The notes under the pieces: generated by a model
The model's input: only the letters and a program-made list of their open reading frames with translations
Database searches by the model: none
Told to the model about the DNA's origin: nothing
From: Gemmatimonadota bacterium
Lineage (GTDB): Bacteria > GCA-2686955
NCBI GenBank assembly: GCA_002686955.1
Contig: NYZA01000177.1
Location: forward strand, 1-12,775
DNA: 12,775 bases
Direction: 5' to 3'
Translations under genes and position numbers: made by a program
In this document: piece after piece, positions 1-7,502 of the stretch
Numbering within the stretch: position 1 is the stretch's first letter
How the letters are laid out: the number at the start of each line of letters is the position of its first letter

Positions 1-823
1 TGGTCCAGCCCCCGTCGTCAGTGGTCATGTCGCAGAAGACCTGGAACGCGTGGCGAGGCCCCCGCCGCAGCGGATCGAACCAGTAGAGCCCGTCCTCGAG
101 CGTCGGGTCCGCCTGGAGCAGCATTCCTTCGGCCAGGCGATTCAGGTAGACGCCCGCGATTCGCGCCCGCTCCTCATCCACGCGGGCCTCACCCTCCACG
201 ATGCTCGCCAGAGTGAGCACCTGATGCCAGGTGCAGCCCGAGGCCGCGGCGACGGGACGGAGCGAATCGGTCTGCGCGGCGCCGTTCGCCAGGATCGCCC
301 GCAAGGCATCGGACGCCGTGGGAGGATCGATCAGAGTGTAGGTGTCGGGAAAAAGGCGCCCCTCGAGATCGCCGGTCGGAGGCGGGTCCACGCCGGCGAG
401 GACCGGATCGCGGACCAGCTCCAGGAAGCGCTCCCGCTCGACCGCATCGTCGGGGAAGAGACGCGAGGCGATCTCGCCGGCGCTCAGCCCTTCGGCCAGA
501 GTTCGCCGCACCATGACCACTTCACCACGCTCGAGGCGCCCGAGCACCTCCACCGGCAGGAGGCCGGGCTCGAAGCGGTAGCGACCCGCGCTGATCCGCC
601 GATCGGATTCCCGCCATCGCGCGAGCAGACGGAGAATCCACGCTCGCCGAACGACGCCGGCACGCTCGAGATCGAGTGCGGTTGCATCGAAGGGCTGGCC
701 CCTCGGGATCTCGATCGTGGCGCCGGCGCGCCCCGGCGATTGGAGCTCTCGATTGCCGAGCCAGGCGACCAGCGCGCACACGAGCGCGCCGAGAAGGGCG
801 ACGACCGCCAGGACGCGCCTCAA
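1..823 (-). CDS. mltG: Endolytic murein transglycosylase MltG (YceG family), C-terminus off the left edge
   Basis: MltG is an inner-membrane lytic transglycosylase that cuts nascent glycan strands in peptidoglycan and sets where they end. The visible 274 codons begin with a short cytoplasmic stretch (MRR) and one membrane segment at about residues 4-22. A LysM-like N-terminal part follows, with the FEPG turn typical of the family, and then the catalytic domain. HQVLTLASIVEGEARVDE matches the family's LASIVEKE signature, so E210 is the likely catalytic acid. Downstream NRLAEGMLLQADPT also fits. The start is a TTG at 823-821, overlapping the ruvX stop as TTGA, with a purine-rich ribosome binding site before it. 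From residue 243 on the translation stops looking like MltG and matches a fibrinogen-like domain. The family's usual SPYNTY and GLPPGPI region is not seen in the visible part. Identity as MltG up to residue 242 is secure; the remainder is odd. Confidence 0.88.
   Translation of the reverse strand, partial: MRRVLAVVALLGALVCALVAWLGNRELQSPGRAGATIEIPRGQPFDATALDLERAGVVRRAWILRLLARWRESDRRISAGRYRFEPGLLPVEVLGRLERGEVVMVRRTLAEGLSAGEIASRLFPDDAVERERFLELVRDPVLAGVDPPPTGDLEGRLFPDTYTLIDPPTASDALRAILANGAAQTDSLRPVAAASGCTWHQVLTLASIVEGEARVDEERARIAGVYLNRLAEGMLLQADPTLEDGLYWFDPLRRGPRHAFQVFCDMTTDDGGWT
2..97 (-). other. Fibrinogen-like (YCDM...GGGW) motif in frame with mltG
   Basis: The last 32 visible codons of the mltG frame read EDGLYWFDP, then a GP-containing loop, then FQVFCDMTTDDGGWT. 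This follows, without gaps, the start of bacterial and animal fibrinogen-like domains, whose consensus is roughly DGVYWIDP...FQVYCDMTTDGGGWT. MltG proteins should continue after LQADPT with a YALG-like stretch and SPYNTY. The segment is either a real domain joined to or inserted into MltG, or a junction between unrelated DNA (recombination or misassembly). The window ends before the domain could be followed further. Confidence 0.6.
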
Positions 824-1362
824 GAGTCCCTTCCTCCCTCTCGGTGCTTCTCTCTCTCGGGATTGCGCGAGGGTTCGATCGCGGGCTCTTCGGGGGCACC
901 AAGGTCGAGCCAATCCTGCAGAATCACCGCCGCCGCGATCTGGTCGAGTCCCCCTCTTCGCCGCTCCCGCCGCGTCGAGGAGCCACGCCGGTGAATGAGA
1001 TCGAGCGCCCGTTGCGTGCTGCCTCCCTCGTCCCAGAGAACGACCGGGGGGGCCTCCGCGCCTCTCCCCTCCCGTGCCCAAAAACCGGCCAGCGTGTCCG
1101 CGAGCTCCCCGGCGAACGCGCGTGTGGTCCTCGCCCGCGGCCCCACGGAATCGTCGGCGTTCACGGGGTCGCCGACCACCACCAGCACCAGCTCGTCGGC
1201 CTTCGCCCTTTCAGCCAGAAGTCCACAGAGATGCTTCCGCCCTCGGTTCTTCAGGGTCTCGAGTGGACGCACCGTCAACCGCAGCTCGTCGGTGATCGCG
1301 AGCCCGACCCTTGCGTCTCCGTAATCGACCGCGAGCACGCGACCCGGGGGACGCTCTACCAC
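820..1362 (-). CDS. ruvX: Putative pre-16S rRNA nuclease / Holliday junction resolvase-like protein (RuvX, YqgF family)
   Basis: RuvX/YqgF proteins are small RNase H-fold nucleases linked to maturation of the 16S rRNA 5' end, and earlier proposed as Holliday junction resolvases. The first strand is clear: RVLAVDYGDARVGLAITD carries the catalytic Asp. The C-terminal LDQIAAAVILQDWL matches the family's vDaiAAviIL motif with its last acidic residue. The middle is divergent: VVGDPVN where VGLP is usual, and LWDEGGST where DERxTT is usual. I place the start at GTG 1362 rather than further upstream, because the conserved domain begins ten residues later, GAAGG lies 9 bases before it, and longer versions would run into rluD. 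It overlaps the rluD stop by 7 bases and ends in the TTGA overlap with mltG. About 25 charged residues trail the last motif. Confidence 0.85.
   Translation of the reverse strand: MVERPPGRVLAVDYGDARVGLAITDELRLTVRPLETLKNRGRKHLCGLLAERAKADELVLVVVGDPVNADDSVGPRARTTRAFAGELADTLAGFWAREGRGAEAPPVVLWDEGGSTQRALDLIHRRGSSTRRERRRGGLDQIAAAVILQDWLDLGAPEEPAIEPSRNPEREKHREGGRDS
829..834 (-). promoter_or_regulatory. Ribosome binding site supporting the TTG start of mltG
   Basis: GGAAGG lies within a longer purine run and ends 5 bases before the TTG at 823. No ATG or GTG in the mltG frame is better placed, so this site decides the start. It lies inside the end of ruvX, which fits coupled translation. Confidence 0.6.
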
Positions 1363-2360
1363 GTCCAAAGACCTTCGTCTCGAGCGGAGCGTAGCGCCGA
1401 CAAGGCCTGCACCATATCGTCGGGAAGTGGCGCTTCGTACTCCATCGGGGCGCCGCTCGCCGGATGCCGAAACGAGATCCGCCATGCGTGCAGAGCCTGG
1501 CGATCCAGCTGGGCGATGACTCTTCTCACTACCGGCTTCGCTTCGCTGGGCAGGTCGGCCATATAGCCGCTCCGCCCTCCGTACGCCGGATCTCCGAGCA
1601 GCATCCGCCCGATGAAGCGGAAGTGAACACGGATTTGGTGCGTCCGTCCGGTCCTCAGGTCGACTTCGACATCGGTGAATCGACCCAGGTCCTCGATCGT
1701 ACGGTAGACGCTGAGCGAGGGGCGGCCGCGCCCTGGTTCTTTGCGAACCGCCATCAGTTTTGCGTTGCGAAGGTGGCGCCCGATCGGCGCGTCGATCGCC
1801 CCATCCGGCGGCTCCAATCGACCCCAGGCGATCGCACGGTAGAGCTTGTGGACCTTGCGCATCTTGAGCTGTAGCGAAAGGGCCGCCTGCGCCAGCTCGG
1901 TCTTGGCCACCAAGATCAAGCCGCTCGTTCCCTTGTCGAGTCGGTGGACGATGCCGGGGCGGGTCTCCCCTTTCACCCGCGGCAGGGAATCGCAGTGGTG
2001 CAGCAGGGCGTTGACAAGCGTTCCCGTGTAGTTGCCACGCGCCGGGTGCACGACCATCTCCGGAGGTTTGTTGACGACCATCATCTCTTCATCTTCGAAG
2101 AGGATGTCGAGAGTGATCGGCTCCGGAACCGCGTCGGTCCGATCCGCCGGCGGCAGTGTGACCTCGATCGTGGCGCCGGGAGCGGGCACGAAGTTGTTGC
2201 GGACATGCACCCCGTCCACGATCACCCAGCGATCACGGATCATCTTTTGGATGCGAGAGCGGCTCAGCCCCTCGAGCCGCTGGGCGAGCAGCAGATCCAG
2301 ACGGAGCGCCGGATCTTCCGGAGCCACCTCGAAGGCGCGGCGGAGAGGTTCTTCGGCCAA
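1356..2360 (-). CDS. rluD: RluA/RluD-family 23S rRNA pseudouridine synthase
   Basis: Converts specific uridines in RNA to pseudouridine; the RluD branch modifies helix 69 of 23S rRNA. The 334-residue protein has an N-terminal S4 RNA-binding domain (about residues 18-65, with LSRSRIQKMIRDRWVIVDG). The catalytic domain follows, with the signature HRLDKGTSGLILVAKT; D142 is the expected catalytic aspartate. VVNKPPEMVVHPARG and the late RTHQIRVHF motif also fit. Length and the S4 domain favour RluD over the shorter RluA or RluC, but the exact target uridine cannot be read from sequence. The start is a TTG at 2360 with GGAAAGAG just upstream, 29 bases after the stop of the dksA-like gene. Its end overlaps ruvX by 7 bases, so it is almost certainly in the same transcript. 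Confidence 0.9.
   Translation of the reverse strand: MAEEPLRRAFEVAPEDPALRLDLLLAQRLEGLSRSRIQKMIRDRWVIVDGVHVRNNFVPAPGATIEVTLPPADRTDAVPEPITLDILFEDEEMMVVNKPPEMVVHPARGNYTGTLVNALLHHCDSLPRVKGETRPGIVHRLDKGTSGLILVAKTELAQAALSLQLKMRKVHKLYRAIAWGRLEPPDGAIDAPIGRHLRNAKLMAVRKEPGRGRPSLSVYRTIEDLGRFTDVEVDLRTGRTHQIRVHFRFIGRMLLGDPAYGGRSGYMADLPSEAKPVVRRVIAQLDRQALHAWRISFRHPASGAPMEYEAPLPDDMVQALSALRSARDEGLWTW
1372..1376 (-). promoter_or_regulatory. Ribosome binding site of ruvX
   Basis: GAAGG lies inside the last codons of rluD, 9 bases before the GTG at 1362 and only 3 bases before a TTG at 1368. The spacing favours the GTG as the ruvX start. Confidence 0.5.
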
Positions 2361-2389
2361 TCGCTCTTTCCGGGCGTCGAGGCCTCGTT

Positions 2390-2779
2390 CTACCAGCCCT
2401 GAAAACGGACCCGCTCCTGCTCCTCCTGGCAGTCGACGCAGGTGCGGGCCGTGGGCACGATCATCAGGCGAGCGAAGGGGATCTCGGCCTCGCAGCTCTG
2501 GCAGACCCCGTAGCTTCCGGCCTCGATTCGGCGCAATGCCTCGGCGATCCGATACAGAAAACGGTGCTCGCTGGTGGCGATTCGATAGAACTTCTCGCGC
2601 TCGTTCGCGTCGGTTCCCATCTCTGCGGGGTGTTGAGAGTAGTAGACGCCATCGCGTGCCGCGGGATCCTGATTCTGCATGATCGAGTCGTCTAGAAAAT
2701 CGAGCTTCTTGTGGCCCTGACGGCGTTGCTCGAAGAGCTTGTCGCGGATCTGAGCGATCTCATCCGGTGTGAGCGCCAT
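2390..2779 (-). CDS. TraR/DksA-family C4 zinc-finger protein
   Basis: DksA-type proteins insert a coiled coil into the secondary channel of RNA polymerase and, with ppGpp, tune initiation, especially at rRNA promoters. This 129-residue protein has the expected plan: an N-terminal helix, a central coiled coil (about residues 58-88), and a C4 zinc finger with C93/C96 (YGVCQSC) and C114/C117 (CVDC), then a short tail. The coiled-coil tip reads MGTDANE where E. coli DksA has DPVDRA. The second aspartate is kept (D57), but the first position is Met and the alanine is Asn. It may therefore be a DksA paralogue rather than a full equivalent. The ATG start has GGAGG 5 bases upstream. It sits between yggT and rluD and has a plausible promoter of its own overlapping the yggT end. 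Confidence 0.85.
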   Translation of the reverse strand: MALTPDEIAQIRDKLFEQRRQGHKKLDFLDDSIMQNQDPAARDGVYYSQHPAEMGTDANEREKFYRIATSEHRFLYRIAEALRRIEAGSYGVCQSCEAEIPFARLMIVPTARTCVDCQEEQERVRFQGW

Positions 2780-2837
2780 TCGGTCCTCCGGCGTCGAAAG
2801 TTCAGGCGTGCTGATGGACCAATAGTGACAACCCGGA

Positions 2838-2867
2838 ATCTTATCCCGAAAACCGGTCTCCGGTCAA
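2838..2867 (-). promoter_or_regulatory. Candidate sigma-70 promoter for the dksA-like gene, with a dyad in the spacer
   Basis: On the minus strand, TTGACC (2867-2862) and TAAGAT (2843-2838) are separated by 18 bases. They match the -35 and -10 consensus at five and four of six positions. The -35 overlaps the yggT stop codon. The spacer region includes a perfect 5-bp inverted repeat, ACCGG-AGA-CCGGT (2864-2852), followed by TTTTC. This could be a weak terminator after yggT or an operator-like dyad. The 84 bases between yggT and the dksA-like gene are otherwise featureless. Confidence 0.45.
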
Positions 2868-3118
2868 AGAAGCACGTGCACGATCTGCCGGACCACCCAC
2901 ACGCCCAGGAGCGCGATCAGGGGCGCAAGGTCCAACGCCCCCCAGGTCGAGGGCAGGTTGTCGCGAATCCACCGGAATAGCGGACCGGTGGTTTTCTCGA
3001 GGAAATCCGCGATTCCTCGCGGCAGCTCGATGTTGATCCAGCTTACGATCACCGCCGCCAGGATGATCAGCTCATAGGCGAAGAGAACGAGGTCGACGAG
3101 TCTTCCGACTGGGCTCAT
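2864..3118 (-). CDS. yggT: YggT family integral membrane protein
   Basis: This 84-residue protein has two hydrophobic segments (about residues 6-28 and 64-83). Between them is the family's conserved middle: SWI, then a Pro-containing loop, TGPLFRWIRDNLP, and LDLAPLIALLGVW. YggT (Ycf19-like) proteins are small membrane proteins of poorly defined role. They are implicated in osmotic-stress tolerance and in thylakoid or membrane biogenesis, and commonly lie next to yggS. The ATG at 3118 has AGGAG 8 bases upstream, and that site overlaps the yggS stop (TAGGAG). The gap to yggS is 11 bases, so the two are co-transcribed. One copy of the repeat is present, as in half-length family members. Confidence 0.88.
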   Translation of the reverse strand: MSPVGRLVDLVLFAYELIILAAVIVSWINIELPRGIADFLEKTTGPLFRWIRDNLPSTWGALDLAPLIALLGVWVVRQIVHVLL

Positions 3119-3129
3119 GGATCCGGCTC

Positions 3130-3837
3130 CTAGAGAATGCGAGGGCCGAAGATCGCGGTCCCCACACGGATGATGGTCGCTCCCTCGTCGATGGCGACTT
3201 CGAAGTCCCGGGTCATTCCCATGGAAAGTTCGTTCGCGCCGGCGGGCAGCGTTGCGCTCGCGCGAAGAGTAGCCGAAAGGCGAGCGAGCTCGCGAAAGTG
3301 TGCGCGGCTTTCCTCGAGGTCGGCCTCGGCGGCCGGCATCGTCATCAGCCCTCTGATCCTGAGCCGGGGCAGTTCGCGCATCGCCTCCAGCGTCGCCTCG
3401 ATATCGCCCGGTGCCACTCCCTGCTTCCCGCTGTCGCCCGACAGATCGACCTGCACCAGCAGGTCCTGGGTGATCCTCGCTGCTTCCGCCCGCCGCTCAA
3501 TCGCTTCCGCCAGCCTCAACGAATCGATCGAGTGGATCAACTCGGCCACTCCAACCACATATTTCACCTTGTTCCTCTGGAGCGGCCCGATGAAATGCCA
3601 GCGAACCGGAGACGGCACCAAGGGCGCCTTGTCTCGCAGCTCTTGTGGTCGGCTCTCACCCAGATCGAGCTGCCCGATGGAGCGTGTGAGGACCGCGACC
3701 TCTGCGGGGAACGCTTTGGTAACGGCGACCAGGGTCAGAGGCTCGGAGCGACCGGCCCGTTCCATCGCGAACCCGATTCGCTTCTTCAGCGCGGCCAGGC
3801 GCCGGCCGATCTCGCTCCTGTCAGGAGGACTGTTCAT
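3130..3837 (-). CDS. yggS: YggS/PLPBP (PROSC) family pyridoxal 5'-phosphate homeostasis protein
   Basis: A cytoplasmic PLP-binding protein with an alanine-racemase-like TIM barrel and no known enzymatic activity. It helps keep free vitamin B6 levels and amino-acid pools in balance. The 235-residue protein shows LVAVTKAFP, with the PLP lysine at K41. It also has LGESRPQEL (the LGENrvQE motif, with Ser for Asn), WHFIGPLQRNK, HSID, RGLMTMP, LSMGMTRDFEVAIDEG and the final VGTAIFGPR. I chose ATG 3837 over an in-frame TTG at 3846, because a candidate promoter has its -10 exactly over that TTG. There is no strong Shine-Dalgarno site, which leaves a leaderless or near-leaderless mRNA possible. It is the first gene of the minus-strand train. 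Confidence 0.9.
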   Translation of the reverse strand: MNSPPDRSEIGRRLAALKKRIGFAMERAGRSEPLTLVAVTKAFPAEVAVLTRSIGQLDLGESRPQELRDKAPLVPSPVRWHFIGPLQRNKVKYVVGVAELIHSIDSLRLAEAIERRAEAARITQDLLVQVDLSGDSGKQGVAPGDIEATLEAMRELPRLRIRGLMTMPAAEADLEESRAHFRELARLSATLRASATLPAGANELSMGMTRDFEVAIDEGATIIRVGTAIFGPRIL

Positions 3838-3845
3838 GATTCGCA

Positions 3846-3874
3846 AACCTATCGGTGCGGGTCTCTTCGGTCAA
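3846..3874 (-). promoter_or_regulatory. Candidate sigma-70 promoter for yggS and downstream genes
   Basis: TTGACC (3874-3869) is followed by a 17-base spacer and TAGGTT (3851-3846). The -35 is a five-of-six match and the -10 a weaker three of six. Initiation would be expected near 3839, almost at the ATG at 3837. The same TTGACC hexamer is used at the candidate promoter inside the yggT end. Confidence 0.4.
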
Positions 3875-3918
3875 TGTGCGATCATGGCCGATCGTTTGGA
3901 AGGTGTGCAGTCGCGCCG

Positions 3919-4629
3919 ATGCAACAGAACGCTCCCGAAGTCTCAGTGGTGCTCCCGATACTCAACGAATCGGCGTGGATCGCCGCGGCGGTTGCTTCGT
4001 TGCAGGCCGGCGGAGCCGACTACGAGGCGATCATCGTCGATGGCGGCAGCGACGACGGCACGCTTGCGATCTTGGAAGGGCTGACCTCGGACAGGGTGCG
4101 TATCGAAACGATCCCCGGCCCCTCAACCCGGGCCGCCGCGATGAATCGGGGCGCGGCGGAGGCGCGAGCCGATCTGTTGCTCTTCCTTCACGGCGATTGC
4201 CGCCTCGCACCCGGCTCCCTCGCGGACGCACGCGATGCTGTGGGGAGGGGCGCGATCGGCGGAGGCTTTCTCAAGAGATATGAGCCCTCTTCTCCCTTGC
4301 TCGCTCTGAATCTGCTCTGGCTCAACGGGATTCGCGCACGCCTCTTCCGCTGCCTCGTGGGAACCAACGCGATCTTTTGCGAGCGGCGCTTTTTCAAATC
4401 GATCGCCGGTTACCCCGATCTGCCCTTCCTGGAAGATGTCCTGCTGTCCGACGCACTGCGGCGAGCAGGGCGAATCGCCGTACTGCGCGATACCGTGATC
4501 GTTTCGGCGCGCAAGTACTCCGAGAGTGGCGCGTTCGCCCGAACATTGCGCAACGCGGAGATCATGTTTCGCTTCAGATTCTTGGGACAAGATCCGGCAT
4601 CACTTCTTGCGCGCTATCGAGTCGGCTGA
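3919..4629 (+). CDS. Family 2 glycosyltransferase (TIGR04283-like, rSAM/selenodomain-associated type)
   Basis: A 236-residue GT-A fold glycosyltransferase, predicted to move a sugar from a nucleotide donor to an unknown acceptor. The visible motifs run in order: [55 protein letters not shown] (the usual LFLHADTrLP region carrying the metal-binding acidic residue), [30 protein letters not shown] and a final [16 protein letters not shown]. This set matches the short family annotated as rSAM/selenodomain-associated transferase 2. No second member of such a pair is seen nearby. The start at ATG 3919 fits the domain edge; GGAAGG lies about 16 bases upstream, further than ideal. An in-frame ATG at 3874 would add a cysteine-rich stretch that does not look like the family. 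It stands alone, divergent from yggS and 62 bases ahead of pgi. Confidence 0.82.
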   Translation: MQQNAPEVSVVLPILNESAWIAAAVASLQAGGADYEAIIVDGGSDDGTLAILEGLTSDRVRIETIPGPSTRAAAMNRGAAEARADLLLFLHGDCRLAPGSLADARDAVGRGAIGGGFLKRYEPSSPLLALNLLWLNGIRARLFRCLVGTNAIFCERRFFKSIAGYPDLPFLEDVLLSDALRRAGRIAVLRDTVIVSARKYSESGAFARTLRNAEIMFRFRFLGQDPASLLARYRVG

Positions 4630-4691
4630 CGATACGCGTTACGATCTCAGGACATCGTTTCCCAAACGCCAACCATTCGACCGGTGCCCAC

Positions 4692-6362
4692 ATGACCCGG
4701 ACTTCCGACCCGTCCCGTTCTCCCGCCTGGCGCGCACTCGCCACGCACCACAAAAACGCCCGCAGCCTGAAGATGAACGACCTCTTCGATTCCGACCCGC
4801 GGCGATTCTCGAGATTCTCGCTTCGCTGGCGGGAGATCCTCTTCGACTACTCCAAGAACCGCATCACCCACGAGACCCTGCGACTGCTTCTGCGCCTCGC
4901 CGAGGAAGCCGGGCTCCGCGAATCGATCGATGCGATGATGAGGGGAGATCGAATCAACTGGACCGAAGACCGGGCAGTGCTTCATACGGCACTTCGCAAT
5001 CGCGGGAAGCGTGGCGTCCGCATCGACGGCGCCGACGTGATGGTCGATGTCCATGCCGTTCTCGACAAGATGCACTCTTTCTCGAAACGGATCCGCTCCG
5101 GTCGCTGGCGCGGCCATACGGGGAAGAAGATCCGAACGATCGTCAACATCGGCATCGGTGGATCCGACCTCGGGCCGCTCATGATTTCCGAAGCCCTCTC
5201 TCCCTACGCAAAGACGGGCCCCGCGTTGCGTTTTGTCAGCAATATCGACGGAAGCGATTTCATCGAGAAGAGCAGGGACCTTGATCCTGAGGAGACACTT
5301 TTCGTCGTATCGTCGAAGACCTTCACGACACAAGAGACGATGACCAATGCGCACAGTGCTCGTTCATGGCTTTTGAGGAAGCTCCGCTCGAAGGAAGCGA
5401 TCAAGCGACATTTCGTCGCTGTTTCAACCAACAGAGAAGGGGTAGAAGCGTTCGGCATCGACCCCATGAATATGTTCGAGTTCTGGGATTGGGTCGGAGG
5501 ACGCTACTCGAGCTGGTCCGCCATCGGGCTCTCCGTATGTCTCGGCATCGGGTTCGATCACTTCGTCGATCTGCTCGCGGGCGCGCATGGAATGGATACC
5601 CACTTCAGGAGAGCCTCCTTCGAGAAGAACATACCGGTTCTCATGGCCTTGATCGGCATCTGGTACAACAATTTCTTCGGATTCGAAACACAAGCCATCC
5701 TGCCATACGATCAGTACTTGCACCGATTCGCGGCATTTCTCCAACAAGCCGACATGGAGAGCAACGGGAAGTCGGTCGACCGAGACGGCAGGCGTGTGAG
5801 ATATCAAACCGGTCCTATCATCTTCGGCGAGCCCGGCACCAACGGTCAGCACGCGTTCTATCAGCTGATTCATCAAGGTACGAAGATCATCCCCTGCGAC
5901 TTCATCGGCTGCATCAAGACACATAATAAACTCGGGGACCATCATGAGAAACTGATGGCCAACTTCTTCGCCCAACCTGAAGCACTGATGCGAGGACGAA
6001 GCGCCGCTCGAGTCGAAGCAGAGATGCGGACCGAGGGCATGTCGGAAGCTCGAATCGATGCGCTCACCCCCCACAAGACCTTCGAAGGGAACCGCCCATC
6101 TAATACAGTATTGCTGGACCGTCTCTCCCCCTTCAATCTTGGGGCATTGATCGCAGCCTATGAGCACAAGGTATTCGTGCAGGGCGTCGTTTGGCGAGTA
6201 AACAGTTTCGATCAGTGGGGAGTTGAGCTGGGCAAGGTACTGGCCAAGCGAATCCTGCGCGAGGAGAAGCAGCTGCTCTCCGGAGAGAAAGTCGATCTAT
6301 CCCACCACGACTCTTCGACGGCCGGGCTGATCCGGCAATTTGTGAAGAGGAACTACCGATAG
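4692..6362 (+). CDS. pgi: Glucose-6-phosphate isomerase
   Basis: Interconverts glucose 6-phosphate and fructose 6-phosphate in the cytoplasm. The 556-residue product is the length of the E. coli-type enzyme (549). Visible motifs: [23 protein letters not shown] (sugar-phosphate binding), [25 protein letters not shown] (E356, expected catalytic base), [18 protein letters not shown] (H387) and [13 protein letters not shown] (K515). All three catalytic positions correspond to E355, H386 and K514 of E. coli. The ATG at 4692 begins a normal N-terminus; the reading frame is open further upstream but that part overlaps the glycosyltransferase gene in another frame. No good Shine-Dalgarno site is visible before the ATG, and I see no clear promoter in the 62 bases after the glycosyltransferase. 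The 3' end overlaps ddl tail to tail by 10 bases. Confidence 0.96.
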   Translation: MTRTSDPSRSPAWRALATHHKNARSLKMNDLFDSDPRRFSRFSLRWREILFDYSKNRITHETLRLLLRLAEEAGLRESIDAMMRGDRINWTEDRAVLHTALRNRGKRGVRIDGADVMVDVHAVLDKMHSFSKRIRSGRWRGHTGKKIRTIVNIGIGGSDLGPLMISEALSPYAKTGPALRFVSNIDGSDFIEKSRDLDPEETLFVVSSKTFTTQETMTNAHSARSWLLRKLRSKEAIKRHFVAVSTNREGVEAFGIDPMNMFEFWDWVGGRYSSWSAIGLSVCLGIGFDHFVDLLAGAHGMDTHFRRASFEKNIPVLMALIGIWYNNFFGFETQAILPYDQYLHRFAAFLQQADMESNGKSVDRDGRRVRYQTGPIIFGEPGTNGQHAFYQLIHQGTKIIPCDFIGCIKTHNKLGDHHEKLMANFFAQPEALMRGRSAARVEAEMRTEGMSEARIDALTPHKTFEGNRPSNTVLLDRLSPFNLGALIAAYEHKVFVQGVVWRVNSFDQWGVELGKVLAKRILREEKQLLSGEKVDLSHHDSSTAGLIRQFVKRNYR

Positions 6363-7459
6363 TCGATTCGGTTCCGCCCACGATCTTCGTGCCGCTCCAG
6401 CGCGAGCTTGATGAGCCGGTCGAGGAGCTCGGAGTACGAAACACCACTGGCCTGCCACAGCTTGGGGTACATGCTGATCGCGGTGAATCCTGGCATGGTA
6501 TTGATCTCGTTTACGAAGACCTCGTTATCGCTTTCTCTAATGAGGAAATCGACTCGTGCCAGACCGGCGCAATCGAGCGCCTTGAAGCACCGAATCGACA
6601 TCTCCCCGATCGTTTTCACGATCTCGTCCGGCAGCGGAGCCGGAATCAGCAATTCCGAGGCGGCATCTTCGTATTTGGCCTCGTAGTCATAGAATTCCCT
6701 GGAAGGACGGATCTCGCCGGGAACCGATGACACGGGATCGTCATTGCCCAAAACCGCGACCTCGATCTCTCGTGCATTCTGAATCGCTGCTTCCGCGAGG
6801 ATCCTTCGGTCGTAAGCGCATGCACTCTCGAATGCGGCAGGCAGCTCATCGGCACTTCGCACTTTCGAGATCCCCACACTCGAACCCATATTCGCGGGCT
6901 TGATGAAGAGGGGGTAGCCGAGCTCGCGCTCGCAGCGCATCCGAACTCCATCGGGATCGCTCTCCCATTCCCGGCGCAGGAAAACCGTTCCGGGAGCGAC
7001 CGGAAGGCCGGCGTCGCGAAAGAGCGCCTTCATGGCGCCCTTGTCCATGCCGGTCGATGACGCCAAGACTCCCGATCCCACGTAAGGCACACCGGCAAGC
7101 TCCAGCAGACCCTGAAGGGATCCATCTTCACCGAAGGGCCCGTGAAGGACCGGCAGGAAGAGATCGACTGCCAGAGCTGGCTGCTCCGCGCTCCCCCGCA
7201 CGTTCAGTGCCCCCGGCGTAGACGGATCCGCAAAGAGTGTTACTTCCGTGCCCGCAAGTTGCAGCGCTCCCCCGGAAAGAGCCGCGAGCGGATCACCCGA
7301 CGCGATCCACCGCCCCTCCTTTGTAATGCCGATCGGAATCACTTCATAGCGCGTCGGGTCGAGGGCGCGCAGAACGGAGGCAGCCGAGAGCAGCGAGATC
7401 TCGTGCTCACCCGAACGACCGCCGAAGAGCACGCCGACCCGCAGCTTCTTCTTCGTCAA
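6353..7459 (-). CDS. ddl: D-alanine--D-alanine ligase
   Basis: ATP-dependent cytoplasmic ligase that makes the D-Ala-D-Ala dipeptide used by MurF for peptidoglycan precursors. The 368-residue product has the N-terminal substrate lobe ([20 protein letters not shown]), [24 protein letters not shown] split across the lobe border, the ATP-grasp core ([19 protein letters not shown]), and the C-terminal [24 protein letters not shown], whose acidic residues and Asn bind magnesium. Length and the [10 protein letters not shown] region resemble the larger DdlA/VanA-like ligases. I place the start at TTG 7459, because GGAG sits 6 bases upstream and the protein then begins [10 protein letters not shown], typical for the family. 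A TTG at 7471 is an alternative that adds four residues. Divergent from the aminotransferase gene. Confidence 0.95.
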   Translation of the reverse strand: MTKKKLRVGVLFGGRSGEHEISLLSAASVLRALDPTRYEVIPIGITKEGRWIASGDPLAALSGGALQLAGTEVTLFADPSTPGALNVRGSAEQPALAVDLFLPVLHGPFGEDGSLQGLLELAGVPYVGSGVLASSTGMDKGAMKALFRDAGLPVAPGTVFLRREWESDPDGVRMRCERELGYPLFIKPANMGSSVGISKVRSADELPAAFESACAYDRRILAEAAIQNAREIEVAVLGNDDPVSSVPGEIRPSREFYDYEAKYEDAASELLIPAPLPDEIVKTIGEMSIRCFKALDCAGLARVDFLIRESDNEVFVNEINTMPGFTAISMYPKLWQASGVSYSELLDRLIKLALERHEDRGRNRIDYR

Positions 7460-7465
7460 TCTAAT

Positions 7466-7469
7466 CTCC
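7466..7469 (-). promoter_or_regulatory. Ribosome binding site deciding the TTG start of ddl
   Basis: GGAG on the minus strand ends 6 bases before TTG 7459. It would lie inside the coding sequence if the upstream TTG at 7471 were used, and that upstream codon has no comparable site. Confidence 0.5.
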
Positions 7470-7502
7470 AAACTTCGTTCTTTCTTGCCGGATCCTCATG
7501 CC

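Noticed and set aside
3298-3918. Long upstream extension of the glycosyltransferase frame
   Set aside because: It lies antisense to yggS, whose motifs are unmistakable, and the glycosyltransferase domain begins right after ATG 3919.
4377-4691. Upstream extension of the pgi frame
   Set aside because: It overlaps conserved parts of the glycosyltransferase in another frame. ATG 4692 gives a normal-length Pgi.
4647-6167. Long antisense open frames opposite pgi
   Set aside because: They are mirror frames caused by GC-rich codon structure, with no recognisable domains or ribosome binding sites.
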